64,000 nt of DNA from Neorhizobium huautlense (GTDB lineage Bacteria > Pseudomonadota > Alphaproteobacteria > Rhizobiales > Rhizobiaceae): contig NZ_JAUSRF010000002.1 in NCBI RefSeq assembly GCF_030811685.1, positions 372,001-436,000 on the forward strand, read 5' to 3'. The position numbers were made by a program, and so were the translations under genes. Numbering within the stretch: the stretch's first letter is position 1; every line of letters starts with the position of its first letter. The notes under the pieces are model-generated. The model had not been told where the DNA came from, did not search any database, and worked only from the letters and a program-made list of their open reading frames with translations. Below are positions 1 to 7,406 of the stretch, piece by piece.

Positions 1-130
1 GCCCCAAACCCCTCCCCACAAGGGGGAGGGGCTTAACCCGGCCGTTCCGTTGAAGCTCAATCGAGGCAGGCGGTCGCCTCCGGTTTTCTCCCCCCTTGTG
101 GGGGAGATGGCCGGCAGGCCAGAGGGGGAC
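1..130. repeat. RIME-like palindromic intergenic repeat, cut by window edge
   Basis: Two G/C-rich palindromes are visible: C-run/G-run arms at 9-17 and 22-31, and a second at 88-107 that continues into a GGCCGGCAGGCC palindrome at 109-120. The same style of arm (CTCCCCC, short spacer, GGGGGAG) recurs at 4952-5121, 43088-43372 and 49188-49352. It resembles the Rhizobium intergenic mosaic elements (RIME), although its inner sequence differs from the other copies. The left part lies outside the window. Confidence 0.6.
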
Positions 131-176
131 TTCCCGTTCCGCTTGCTTGGGCGTCATAGAGGCACGCCGCACCGCT

Positions 177-1328
177 TCAATGCTGATGCTCGCCCCCACC
201 ACCCTGCGGCGCCATTGGCGTCGCATCTGCCGCATCGGTCGGGTGCGGATGATCGGGGTCGGGGCTGTGCGTGGTGCGGTGGATTGCCGCCACATCGCCC
301 TCATGGCCGTAAAGCGCGATATGCAGGCCCCAATAGGATGAGGCAAAAATTACCAGTGCCGCTGCAATGCCGATCGGCACGCCCGCCATCAGATTCTTGA
401 ATTTTGGAACGAAAAACACGTCGCGGGTATGGTCGGCGGCAATCGCCACGATGACGGCCATGATCAGCGCATGGCCGATCAGGTCGATACGGCCGAACGG
501 GTAGACGGCGGCATTGAAGATGACGAACAGCGCCACGGCCGAAAGGCGGCGCACCAGCGGCGTCCACAACAGACCGAAACCCATGGTGAATTCGGCAACG
601 CCGGCCATCGGGATGAAGACGTCGCGCGGCATGCCGAAGGTCAGGAACGGCTTTTCAGCGACCAGCGGGTAAAACCAGTCGGGATAGGCGAATTTTTCGA
701 GGCTGGACCACATCAGCGCGATGGCGACGCCCCAGCGCAGTGCCTGAAAACGGTGTTTTCGAAGTTCTTCATTGGACGAGGCTTCCATCACCAGATAGGC
801 GGCGACACCGACGCCGAGCGCCAGATAGTCGAGCAGGTGAAAGATATCGTAATCCCGCAGCGCCAGCAGCCACAGGAGGATGATGCCGGCGGCGGCAAGC
901 GGTTGGGTGCGGCGAAAGAAGATCAGCATGGCGATCAGCAGCTGACCCCATGAAACGATCTCCGAAGGGGTCTTCAGATCCGGTGTGAGATAAACACCGC
1001 CGACCGCAAAGATGGCGATGAAAAAGGCGCCGACCACGCAGCGCACGAAATCGTCGAGGCGGCCGTAAAGCGGATCGGTGATCCGGTCCATGCCGAGAAG
1101 AATGCGTTCGCCGGCGCTGGATTGTTCGACCGCGCGGGTGGCGAGGAAAAACACCAGCACGAGCGCGATGCCGGCCCAGAACCATGTGTCGGTGAGCGTG
1201 GCGCTGATCGGCTGCGGCGGCGCGCCGACGATATAGGGGGCGAACCATTTGACATGGGCTGCGGCCGGTTCGGCGGCGAGAAGGGGCAGGGGGAGAGTGA
1301 GCCATCCGGCTCGGTGAGCGGAATGCAT
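177..1328 (-). CDS. DoxX-like polytopic membrane protein with His-rich tail
   Basis: This 383-residue membrane protein has about eight to nine hydrophobic segments. Its middle and C-terminal half resemble the DoxX/SURF4 fold, judged by eye only. A short signal-like N-terminus ends in Ala-Ala-Ala, so cleavage would leave a mature protein starting His-Val-Lys-Trp-Phe. The last 45 residues are rich in His and acidic residues and end HQH. An N-terminal His plus a His-rich tail suggests metal, perhaps copper, handling at the periplasmic face; this is inference. It stands alone, divergent from the heat-shock gene at 1722. The start is the first ATG of the frame, and no strong ribosome site was identified. 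Confidence 0.7.
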   Translation of the reverse strand: MHSAHRAGWLTLPLPLLAAEPAAAHVKWFAPYIVGAPPQPISATLTDTWFWAGIALVLVFFLATRAVEQSSAGERILLGMDRITDPLYGRLDDFVRCVVGAFFIAIFAVGGVYLTPDLKTPSEIVSWGQLLIAMLIFFRRTQPLAAAGIILLWLLALRDYDIFHLLDYLALGVGVAAYLVMEASSNEELRKHRFQALRWGVAIALMWSSLEKFAYPDWFYPLVAEKPFLTFGMPRDVFIPMAGVAEFTMGFGLLWTPLVRRLSAVALFVIFNAAVYPFGRIDLIGHALIMAVIVAIAADHTRDVFFVPKFKNLMAGVPIGIAAALVIFASSYWGLHIALYGHEGDVAAIHRTTHSPDPDHPHPTDAADATPMAPQGGGGEHQH

Positions 1329-1586
1329 CGTTTTGTTCCTATCGATATCGCAGAAACGACTGATGCGAAGGCTTCAGGACAATCCGTTTCTGCAATTTTG
1401 ACGATAGTTCATTTTGTGACTGGTTATTTGCTTTTTGGCAATCATCGAATGGATTGACGGCGCTCTGGCTGCGACAAACTGGCCAGATGGAGCCATTCGC
1501 TTCCGACGTCGGGTTTGCGTGGGAGCGTTTTCAGTATTTCTAAAATTCGCGCAAAAGTCGCATATGCAGGAAACGCGAAAAAGGGT

Positions 1587-1615
1587 CTTGAAGGCGGAAA
1601 GGGCAATTCCCATCT
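1587..1615 (+). promoter_or_regulatory. RpoH (sigma-32) promoter of the small heat-shock gene
   Basis: CTTGAA at 1587-1592 and CCCATCT at 1609-1615 are separated by 16 bases. This matches the heat-shock sigma factor consensus (CTTGAA, then CCCATnT). Predicted transcription start is near 1622, giving a leader of about 100 nucleotides before the ATG at 1722, which fits a ROSE-controlled gene. Confidence 0.75.
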
Positions 1616-1621
1616 TGGTTC

Positions 1622-1721
1622 TGCGGGCGCCGATGACGGGTCCGCAAACAGAGGCCGGGCATCGCCAGAACGGGATGTCGCGCTTCAAAAACCGCAACTC
1701 GTCGCTTCATGAGAGGACATC
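1622..1721 (+). promoter_or_regulatory. ROSE-type RNA thermometer in the Hsp20 leader
   Basis: The leader ends in the arrangement that defines ROSE elements: a U-Y-G-C-U pentamer (TCGCT, 1702-1706) facing the Shine-Dalgarno AGGA (1714-1717). G1701-C1718, U1702-A1717, C1703-G1716 and U1706-A1714 can pair, with G1704 opposite G1715, the G-G pair characteristic of this class. At low temperature the hairpin would mask the ribosome site, and heat would melt it. Rhizobial and Agrobacterium small heat-shock genes are known to use ROSE control. Upstream hairpins were not folded in detail. Confidence 0.75.
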
Positions 1722-2204
1722 ATGCGTCACGTCGATTTTTCCCCCCTTTACCGTTCCACCGTCGGTTTCGACCGCCTTTTCACCATGCTGGACAGCCTTG
1801 GCCAGCCCGATCAGGCGCAGACCTATCCGCCTTACAATATCGAGCGGACCGGTGAGAACACCTATCGCATCACCATGGCCGTTGCCGGTTTCGACGAAAA
1901 GGAACTGAGCATCGAGGCCCGTGCGCATGTGCTGCACGTCAAGGGTGAAAAGAGCGAGGACGAAGCCGCTTCCAAGAGCGAGTTTCTCCATCGCGGCATT
2001 GCCAAGCGCGCCTTCGAGCGCCGTTTCCAGCTGGCCGATCATGTCGAAGTTCAGAGCGCGCAGCTGAAGAACGGCCTGCTTCACATCGATCTTCTGCGGT
2101 CGATCCCGGAGGCGATGAAACCGCGCCGCATCGCGATTGCCGCCGAACCGGTCGATACGCCCAAAACCATCGAGGCGCAGATCAGCGAGCCTCAGCTCAA
2201 CTAA
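1722..2204 (+). CDS. Small heat-shock protein, Hsp20/alpha-crystallin family
   Basis: This 160-residue cytoplasmic, ATP-independent holdase chaperone binds unfolding proteins during heat stress. The alpha-crystallin domain spans about residues 37-135, with the family pattern of a hydrophobic strand after PYNIERTGEN and the late KNGLLHIDL motif (the A-x-x-x-NGVL equivalent). Length and the R-R-F-Q-L segment match class A rhizobial small heat-shock proteins. The ATG at 1722 follows GAGAGGA. The gene is monocistronic, with an RpoH promoter, a ROSE leader and a strong terminator at 2261, so heat should control it at both transcription and translation. Confidence 0.93.
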   Translation: MRHVDFSPLYRSTVGFDRLFTMLDSLGQPDQAQTYPPYNIERTGENTYRITMAVAGFDEKELSIEARAHVLHVKGEKSEDEAASKSEFLHRGIAKRAFERRFQLADHVEVQSAQLKNGLLHIDLLRSIPEAMKPRRIAIAAEPVDTPKTIEAQISEPQLN

Positions 2205-2260
2205 CGCAAGGCCAAAAATCCTCCCAGGACGACGACCTCCACGTCAAATGGCCAAAACGG

Positions 2261-2291
2261 CGCCCCCTTCCCACCGGAAGGGGGCGTTTTT
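2261..2291 (+). terminator. Rho-independent terminator after Hsp20
   Basis: A stem of CGCCCCCTTCC against GGAAGGGGGCG with a short CACC loop is followed by a run of T at 2287-2291. It lies 57 bases after the heat-shock gene stop. Confidence 0.9.
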
Positions 2292-2302
2292 GTTTGGGCG
2301 GT

Positions 2303-2333
2303 TTGACGCGATTTGGTGCGCGACATAGTATGT
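2303..2333 (+). promoter_or_regulatory. mazEF promoter with overlapping palindromic operator
   Basis: TTGACG at 2303-2308 and TAGTAT at 2326-2331 are 17 bases apart, a plausible housekeeping promoter. The -10 hexamer lies inside the 11-base palindrome ACATAGTATGT (2323-2333). Binding of the MazE-MazF complex there would block the promoter, which is the usual autoregulation of such modules. The operator role is inference. Confidence 0.6.
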
Positions 2334-2359
2334 GCCCGAGCTTTGAGCGAGAGGCTGCC

Positions 2360-2602
2360 ATGCGTGTGACCGTGAAGAAACTGGGCGACAGCGCCTCCAT
2401 TCCGATCCCGCGCGAGATCATGGAAGCGGCCAATCTTTCCGTCGACACCGAGGTTGATGTCAGCGAGCAGAATGGGCGCGTGATTATAGAATTACCGCGA
2501 GATCAGGATTTGGATCTCGATGAGATGATCTCTCGGATCACGCCTGAAAACCTCCATGACGAAATCGATTTTGGCGCGCCCGTAGGCAGAGAGCGGCTCT
2601 GA
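2360..2602 (+). CDS. mazE: MazE-type antitoxin (AbrB/SpoVT fold)
   Basis: This 80-residue antitoxin begins with the swapped-hairpin DNA-binding fold: VTVKKLGDSASIPIPREIM, then a turn and VDVSEQNGRVIIE. The acidic C-terminal half (about residues 48-70) is the expected toxin-binding tail. The ATG at 2360 is chosen over an upstream in-frame ATG at 2294 because the AbrB fold starts here and the upstream codons overlap the promoter. The stop overlaps the mazF start by one base (TGATG), so the two are translationally coupled. It should neutralise MazF and autorepress the pair. Confidence 0.9.
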   Translation: MRVTVKKLGDSASIPIPREIMEAANLSVDTEVDVSEQNGRVIIELPRDQDLDLDEMISRITPENLHDEIDFGAPVGRERL

Positions 2603-2934
2603 TGTCGGCGGCTGGCTATGTCCCTGAAACAGGTGACATTGTTTGGCTGGATTTTTCGCCGCAGACCGGTCACGAGCAGGCCGGGCGCCGCCCCGCTTTT
2701 GTGCTGACGCCCGCGATCTATAACCGGCACGGCCTCATGTTGTGCTGCCCTATGACGACCAAGCGCAAAGGCTATCCGTTCGAGGTCGTTGTAGAAGATG
2801 GCAGTATCGTTCTGGCTGATCAGGTGAAAAGTGTGGATTGGCGCAAGCGAAATGCCCAACTCAAAAGTCGGGCATCTGACGCCATATTGAAGCAGGTCCG
2901 GGCCAAGGCGATCAAGCTGATTGGTGGCAGCTGA
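2602..2934 (+). CDS. mazF: MazF/PemK-family endoribonuclease toxin
   Basis: This 110-residue protein has the PemK/MazF signature: the early GDIVWLDFSPQTGHEQAGRR strand-loop with the conserved Gly-His-Glu-Gln and RRPAFVLT, followed by the MTTK segment and IVLADQVKSVDW. The family cuts single-stranded RNA at short motifs and arrests translation; which motif this enzyme recognises cannot be read from the sequence. All usual elements are present, so it looks intact. It lies directly downstream of and coupled to mazE. A chromosomal module of this kind may act in stress or simply persist by addiction. Confidence 0.92.
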   Translation: MSAAGYVPETGDIVWLDFSPQTGHEQAGRRPAFVLTPAIYNRHGLMLCCPMTTKRKGYPFEVVVEDGSIVLADQVKSVDWRKRNAQLKSRASDAILKQVRAKAIKLIGGS

Positions 2935-2949
2935 TCGCCTCGGTTTGTC

Positions 2950-3948
2950 TCAAGCCGCCGCCGTTGCCTTGTCTTCCACCTTCACCTTGCGCTGCGCATA
3001 TTTCTGGGCCAGCACCGCACAGACCATCAGCTGGATCTGGTGGAACAGCATGATCGGCAGCACGATGGCGCCGATCGCCGAGGACTGGCCCGCGAAGATG
3101 GCATTGGCCATCGGCACGCCCGAAGCCAGCGATTTTTTCGAGCCGCAGAAGGTGATGGCGATCTCGTCTTCCTTGGAGAAGCCGAGAAGGCGGCTGCCAT
3201 ACATGGTGATGACCATGACGACCGCCAGAAGTACCATGTCCGTCACGATGACGGCGGCGATATCGGTGAGCGAAAATGTGCGCCAGATGCCTTCGATGAC
3301 GGCCGTCGAAAAAGCCAGATAAACCACCATCAGGATGCCGCCGCGATCGACCGGCGCCAGCAGTTTTTTGCGGGCGCGGATCCAGTTGCCGATGAAGGGC
3401 TGCAGAAGCTGGCCGATGACGAAGGGGGCGAGAAGCTGCAGCGCGATCTTTTCGATGGCATCGGCGGAGACGCCGCCACCTTCGCCTGTCGTCGACATCA
3501 GGAGGCCGGCCAGAAGCGGTGTCAGGAACATGCCAAACAGGTTGGAGCCGGAGGCCGAGACGATCGCCGCTGGCACATTGCCGTTTGCCATCGAGGTGAA
3601 GGCGATCGATGACTGCACGGTGGAAGGCAGCACGCAGAGGAAAAGAATGCCGGCGTAAAGCGGGGCGGGCAAAATGCTTTCAGGCAGAAAGCCGATGGCA
3701 AGGCCAAGCAGCGGGAAGATGACGAATGTGGTGGCGAGGATGGTCAGGTGCAGGCGCCAGTGCAACAGTCCGCCGACCACGACTTCCCGCGACAGGCGGG
3801 CGCCGTGCAGGAAGAACAACAGTCCGATGGCGATGTCGGTGGCGATGCCGAACCAGTAGGCGGGTTCACCATGGATCGGCAGGAAGGAAGCGAGGATGAC
3901 CGCGCAGACCAGCATGATGGTGAAACGGTCCGGCATGAAGCGGCTCAT
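2950..3948 (-). CDS. Bile acid:sodium symporter family (YfeH/SLC10A7-like) permease
   Basis: This 332-residue inner-membrane transporter has about ten hydrophobic segments and the BASS-family features: the FFLHGARLSREVV motif near residue 45, the LPSTVQSS segment in helix 4 and FCGSKKSLASGVP in helix 9 (the crossing-helix motifs). The substrate is unknown; relatives are linked to organic anions. The second ATG is preferred because AGGAC lies six bases before it, while it abuts the first ATG at 3954. The gene is divergent from the LysR regulator at 4048, which probably controls it. Confidence 0.88.
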   Translation of the reverse strand: MSRFMPDRFTIMLVCAVILASFLPIHGEPAYWFGIATDIAIGLLFFLHGARLSREVVVGGLLHWRLHLTILATTFVIFPLLGLAIGFLPESILPAPLYAGILFLCVLPSTVQSSIAFTSMANGNVPAAIVSASGSNLFGMFLTPLLAGLLMSTTGEGGGVSADAIEKIALQLLAPFVIGQLLQPFIGNWIRARKKLLAPVDRGGILMVVYLAFSTAVIEGIWRTFSLTDIAAVIVTDMVLLAVVMVITMYGSRLLGFSKEDEIAITFCGSKKSLASGVPMANAIFAGQSSAIGAIVLPIMLFHQIQLMVCAVLAQKYAQRKVKVEDKATAAA

Positions 3949-3995
3949 GGGCATGTCCTGAAACTGATTTTACTTCGATTGGGGAGCGTCTTCTC

Positions 3996-4039
3996 TTATC
4001 ATGATGTGCGATGCAAGAATTAACAGTTATCATGAAGTG
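3996..4039. promoter_or_regulatory. Direct repeats in the BASS/LysR divergent promoter region
   Basis: TTATCATGATGTG (3996-4008) and TTATCATGAAGTG (4027-4039) are direct repeats exactly 31 bases apart, about three helical turns. Each core, TTATCATGA, is close to a palindrome, and CTTATC at 3995 faces GATAAG at 4041. This fits an operator for the adjacent LysR protein acting on both genes. Confidence 0.5.
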
Positions 4040-4047
4040 GGATAAGC

Positions 4048-4890
4048 ATGCTCAATCTCCATCATCTCGAAAGCTTTGTGATGTTGCAACAGGCCGGCAG
4101 TTTTACGGCTGCTGCCGAGCGGCTCGGCATCGGGCAATCAACGATCAGCCAGCATATCCAGCGGCTTGAAAGGTCGCTCGGTCGGCAACTGGTGCAGCGC
4201 GATACCCATCAGGTTCGGCTGACGGCGGATGGCGAGGCGCTGCTGGGGTATGCGCGTGGCATGCTGGATCTCAACGGCAAGGTGGCGTCGCTGTTCGGCG
4301 AAAGCCGCTTGCGCGGGCGTCTGCGGCTGGGCGTTTCGGAAGATGTCGTCGCCAACCGGTTGACCGCCATTCTGGAGGATTTCAGTCGCCTGCATCCATG
4401 GGTGGATCTGGAACTGACCGTGGCGCTGAGCGGCGTTCTTTTCCAGATGCAGGAGGTCGGCGAACTCGATCTGGTTCTCGCCAAGCGGCATATCGGAGAG
4501 ACGCATGGACGTCTGCTTTATCGCGAGCCGCTGGTCTGGCTGGCGCGCGATGCCGATGTTCTGTTGCGTGATGAAACCGTGCCGCTGATTGCCTTTCCGC
4601 CGCCGAGCATTACCCGAAAAGTGGCGCAGCAGGCGCTGGATCAGAGCAATATCGCCTGGCGGATCGTCTGCACCTGCGGCAGTCTTGCCGGCCTGACGGC
4701 GGCGGCACGGGCCGGCATGGGTGTGCTGGTGCAGCCGCGCAGCATGGCGCCGGCAGGTCTGCGGGAGATTGCGCCGGGGCGGTTGCCGGATCTGGAGGAT
4801 ATCGAATTCGTGCTGGTGCCGCGAAGGGGGGCCGACGCGGCACTGGTGGAGGCGGTGTCGAGTTTGATCACGGCGCGGATTGTGCCGTGA
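4048..4890 (+). CDS. LysR-family transcriptional regulator
   Basis: This 280-residue regulator has an N-terminal winged helix-turn-helix (residues about 15-40: GSFTAAAERLGIGQSTISQH) followed by a linker and the periplasmic-binding-protein-like effector domain, including LRLGVSEDVV near residue 94. Position and divergence indicate that it controls the BASS permease on the other strand and represses itself, as LysR proteins usually do. The inducer is unknown. A compact terminator follows the stop. Confidence 0.92.
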   Translation: MLNLHHLESFVMLQQAGSFTAAAERLGIGQSTISQHIQRLERSLGRQLVQRDTHQVRLTADGEALLGYARGMLDLNGKVASLFGESRLRGRLRLGVSEDVVANRLTAILEDFSRLHPWVDLELTVALSGVLFQMQEVGELDLVLAKRHIGETHGRLLYREPLVWLARDADVLLRDETVPLIAFPPPSITRKVAQQALDQSNIAWRIVCTCGSLAGLTAAARAGMGVLVQPRSMAPAGLREIAPGRLPDLEDIEFVLVPRRGADAALVEAVSSLITARIVP

Positions 4891-4893
4891 GTT

Positions 4894-4911
4894 AAGGGAG
4901 TTCCCTTTTTT
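4894..4911 (+). terminator. Short Rho-independent terminator after lysR
   Basis: AAGGG (4894-4898) pairs with CCCTT (4903-4907) around AGTT, and the T run continues to 4911. The stem is short but lies directly after the stop codon. Confidence 0.6.
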
Positions 4912-4951
4912 CCGCATGCGGTGCGATTGCTTATGAAATTGGGTGCGTGCC

Positions 4952-5121
4952 GCTTGCTCCCAATGATCTCCCCCCTTGAGGGGGAGATGTCACCGAAAGG
5001 TGACAGAGGGGGGTAAGCAACGTTGCGGCACATGACACGAAGGCGAAGTTTGTGCCAGAAACACCCCCCTCTGCCCTGCCGGGCATCTCCCCCTCAAGGG
5101 GGGAGATCGGCTGGGCGCACC
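4952..5121. repeat. RIME-like mosaic repeat, full copy
   Basis: The two ends are large palindromes: ATCTCCCCCC...GGGGGAGAT at 4966-4988 and its counterpart at 5085-5107. Inside are a small palindrome GTCACCGAAAGGTGAC and a facing pair AGAGGGGGG / CCCCCCTCT. The copy at 49188-49352 has the same order and the same flanks (GCTTGCTCC on the left, GGCTGGGCGCACC on the right). This matches the published description of rhizobial RIME elements. It fills the gap between the LysR gene and the threonine aldolase gene. Confidence 0.8.
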
Positions 5122-5136
5122 ATCATCAAACCTTTA

Positions 5137-6189
5137 TCAAGCCGAAGCGCAGATCGCCAAAAACTGGTCGACGTCTTCCTCGGTTGTGGCAAAGCTCGTC
5201 ACCATGCGGATCAGCGCTTCGTCGCCGGCAACTTTTTCCGGCATGTCGCGCGGTTCCAGCCAGTCGTAGAATCTGGCACCCTTTTCCTGCGCCGCTTTTG
5301 CCGAGGGCTTTGGCAGGATGGCGAATACTTCGTTGGCCTGGGTCGGCCATGCCAGGCGGGCGCTGTTGAGCGAGCCGAAACCAGCGCGCAGGCGGTTGGC
5401 CATCTCGTTGGCGTGGCCGGCAAGGCTCAGCCACAGGTCGTCCTTCAGATAGGCATCGAACTGGGCGGCGATGAAACGCGATTTGGAAAACAGCTGGGCG
5501 GTGCGCTTGCGCAGGAAGGCAAAATCCTTGGCAAGTTGCGGATCGAAAAACACGATCGCCTCGGCGCACCAGCAGCCGTTCTTGGTGCCGCCGAAGGAGA
5601 GAACATCGACGCCGCGTTTCCATGTCATTTCCGCCGGCGTGCAGCCGAGCGCCATCAGCGCGTTGGCAAAACGGGCGCCATCCATGTGCAGCGGCAGGCC
5701 ATTATCCTTGGCGATCTTGGCGATCGCGTCGATTTCCTCCAGCGTGTAGACGGTGCCGGCCTCGGTTGCCTGTGTCATCGAAATGGCGGCGGCGCGGCCG
5801 TGGTGGATGGCATCCTGCGGGTAACGGGCGATGCGGCTGACGAGATTTTCCGGCAGCATCTTGCCGTCCGGGCCTTCGACCGCGACCATGCGCATGCCGG
5901 AAAAGAAGTCCGGCGCGCCGCATTCGTCCTCGATGATATGCGCTTCCGAATGACAGAAGGTGAGGCCGCCGGCACGCGCGATGCTGGCGAGCGACAGCGA
6001 GTTGGCGGCGGTGCCGGTCGCGACGAAGAAGACGGCCACTTCGCGCTCGAAAATCTCGTTGAAACGGAGCTCGATCGACTTGTCGAGATCGCTGGAGCCA
6101 TAGGCCGAGGCGAAGCGGGTGGATTCCTTCGAAAGGCGTTCGTTGATGGCAGGATGGGCGCCGGCCCAGTTGTCGGATGCGAAGAACAT
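5137..6189 (-). CDS. ltaE: Low-specificity L-threonine aldolase
   Basis: This 350-residue cytoplasmic PLP enzyme of fold type I cleaves L-threonine or L-allo-threonine to glycine and acetaldehyde. The motif VLSFGGTKNG carries the PLP lysine (about K203), and the HMDGAR segment near residue 168 supplies the aspartate that contacts the cofactor nitrogen. Length matches the family. The start ATG opens MFFASDNWAGAHP, the typical beginning with the DN dipeptide. It is transcribed alone; a terminator separates it from galU upstream. Confidence 0.92.
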   Translation of the reverse strand: MFFASDNWAGAHPAINERLSKESTRFASAYGSSDLDKSIELRFNEIFEREVAVFFVATGTAANSLSLASIARAGGLTFCHSEAHIIEDECGAPDFFSGMRMVAVEGPDGKMLPENLVSRIARYPQDAIHHGRAAAISMTQATEAGTVYTLEEIDAIAKIAKDNGLPLHMDGARFANALMALGCTPAEMTWKRGVDVLSFGGTKNGCWCAEAIVFFDPQLAKDFAFLRKRTAQLFSKSRFIAAQFDAYLKDDLWLSLAGHANEMANRLRAGFGSLNSARLAWPTQANEVFAILPKPSAKAAQEKGARFYDWLEPRDMPEKVAGDEALIRMVTSFATTEEDVDQFLAICASA

Positions 6190-6261
6190 GGAGGGTCCTG
6201 TTACGAAATGCGCAGCGGTGCGGGAGAGGTTTCGACCTTACGGCATTTGCCGCCGGGATCA

Positions 6262-6301
6262 AACAAAAAGGCCCCGGAAGATCATTCCGAGGCCTTTTGT
6301 T
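6262..6301. terminator. Bidirectional-looking terminator downstream of galU
   Basis: AAAGGCC-C-CGGAA, loop GATCA, TTCCG-A-GGCCTTTT forms a long stem at 6268-6297, with A runs on the left and T runs on the right. It lies 17 bases past the galU stop and serves galU on the minus strand. Confidence 0.85.
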
Positions 6302-6317
6302 TTCACATAATCAGAAC

Positions 6318-7202
6318 TCAGCCGAGCTTGGAAACCAATGCCTTCAGGCCGTTCTCGACGGTCGGACGGATATCCGCACGCTTCAGGGCGAAGGCTACGT
6401 TGGCCAGGATGAAGCCATCCTTGGCGCCGCAGTCATAGGTTTCGCCGGTGAACTTGTAGGCCGCAAATTCTTGGGCTTTGGCAAGCGTCAGCATGCCGTC
6501 GGTCAGCTGGATTTCGTTGCCGGCACCACGTTCCTGGGTTTCCAGAATGTCGAACACTTCTGGCTGCAGGATGTAGCGGCCGTTGATGAAGAAGTTCGAA
6601 GGCGCGGTGCCCTTGGCCGGCTTTTCGACCATCTGGGTGATCTTGAAGCCGTCACCGACAGCGTCGCCGACGCCGACGATGCCATATTTGTGAGCCTGTT
6701 CCGGATCGCATTCCTCGACGGCGAGAATGTTGCCACCGGTCTTTTCGTAAAGCTCGACCATGCCCTTGAGGCAGCCCTTTTCGGCGGACATGATCATGTC
6801 GGGCAGCAGCACGGCAAACGGCTCGTTGCCAACGATATCACGCGCGCACCAGACGGCATGACCAAGGCCGAGCGGCGACTGCTGGCGGGTGAAGCTTGCC
6901 ATGCCGGCCTGCGGCAGCATGTCGGACAGAATGGTCAGTTCGGCATTCTTGTTGCGCTCCTTCAGGAGCGATTCCAGCTCAAATTGAATATCAAAATAAT
7001 CTTCAATAACGCCTTTGCCGCGGCCTGTGACGAACACGAGATGTTCGATACCGGCCTCGATTGCCTCATCCACCACATACTGGATAACGGGCTTGTCAAC
7101 GACCGTAAGCATTTCCTTCGGCACGGCCTTGGTCGCGGGAAGGAAGCGCGTACCCATGCCTGCTACCGGAAATACTGCCTTACGAATCTTTTGGTGTCCC
7201 AC
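6318..7202 (-). CDS. galU: UTP--glucose-1-phosphate uridylyltransferase
   Basis: This 294-residue enzyme makes UDP-glucose from UTP and glucose-1-phosphate for exopolysaccharide, glucan and lipopolysaccharide synthesis. The N-terminal nucleotide-binding motif [16 protein letters not shown] and the following [14 protein letters not shown] are the hallmarks of bacterial GalU (called ExoN in Sinorhizobium). VEKPAKG near residue 200 is the sugar-nucleotide loop. Length is normal. It is divergent from the transglycosylase gene and ends in a terminator, so it is probably monocistronic. Confidence 0.95.
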   Translation of the reverse strand: MGHQKIRKAVFPVAGMGTRFLPATKAVPKEMLTVVDKPVIQYVVDEAIEAGIEHLVFVTGRGKGVIEDYFDIQFELESLLKERNKNAELTILSDMLPQAGMASFTRQQSPLGLGHAVWCARDIVGNEPFAVLLPDMIMSAEKGCLKGMVELYEKTGGNILAVEECDPEQAHKYGIVGVGDAVGDGFKITQMVEKPAKGTAPSNFFINGRYILQPEVFDILETQERGAGNEIQLTDGMLTLAKAQEFAAYKFTGETYDCGAKDGFILANVAFALKRADIRPTVENGLKALVSKLG

Positions 7203-7406
7203 TCATGCCTCCTAAAAGCACAGTCTGTTTTTCTGTCGGTCGCCCGTGAACCGGTCTCTAGGGATATATTTCAACCTTTTCGGGGCAATGACAGAGCGAT
7301 GTTATGATGGTAAAGAATTTATTTATTCTGATGTTCTACATTGACCGTAACCCGGCCGCCATCACCGGTGAAAACCCTGACTGGAAGAACAACGGATACG
7401 CCGTCC

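Noticed and set aside
1374..1697. 107-codon minus-strand frame upstream of the membrane protein
   Set aside because: It runs through the RpoH promoter and thermometer region and has no family features.
5023..6438. 471-codon plus-strand frame opposite ltaE
   Set aside because: It is the antisense of a clear threonine aldolase gene, starts in the RIME repeat and shows no protein family features; long antisense frames are expected at this G+C.
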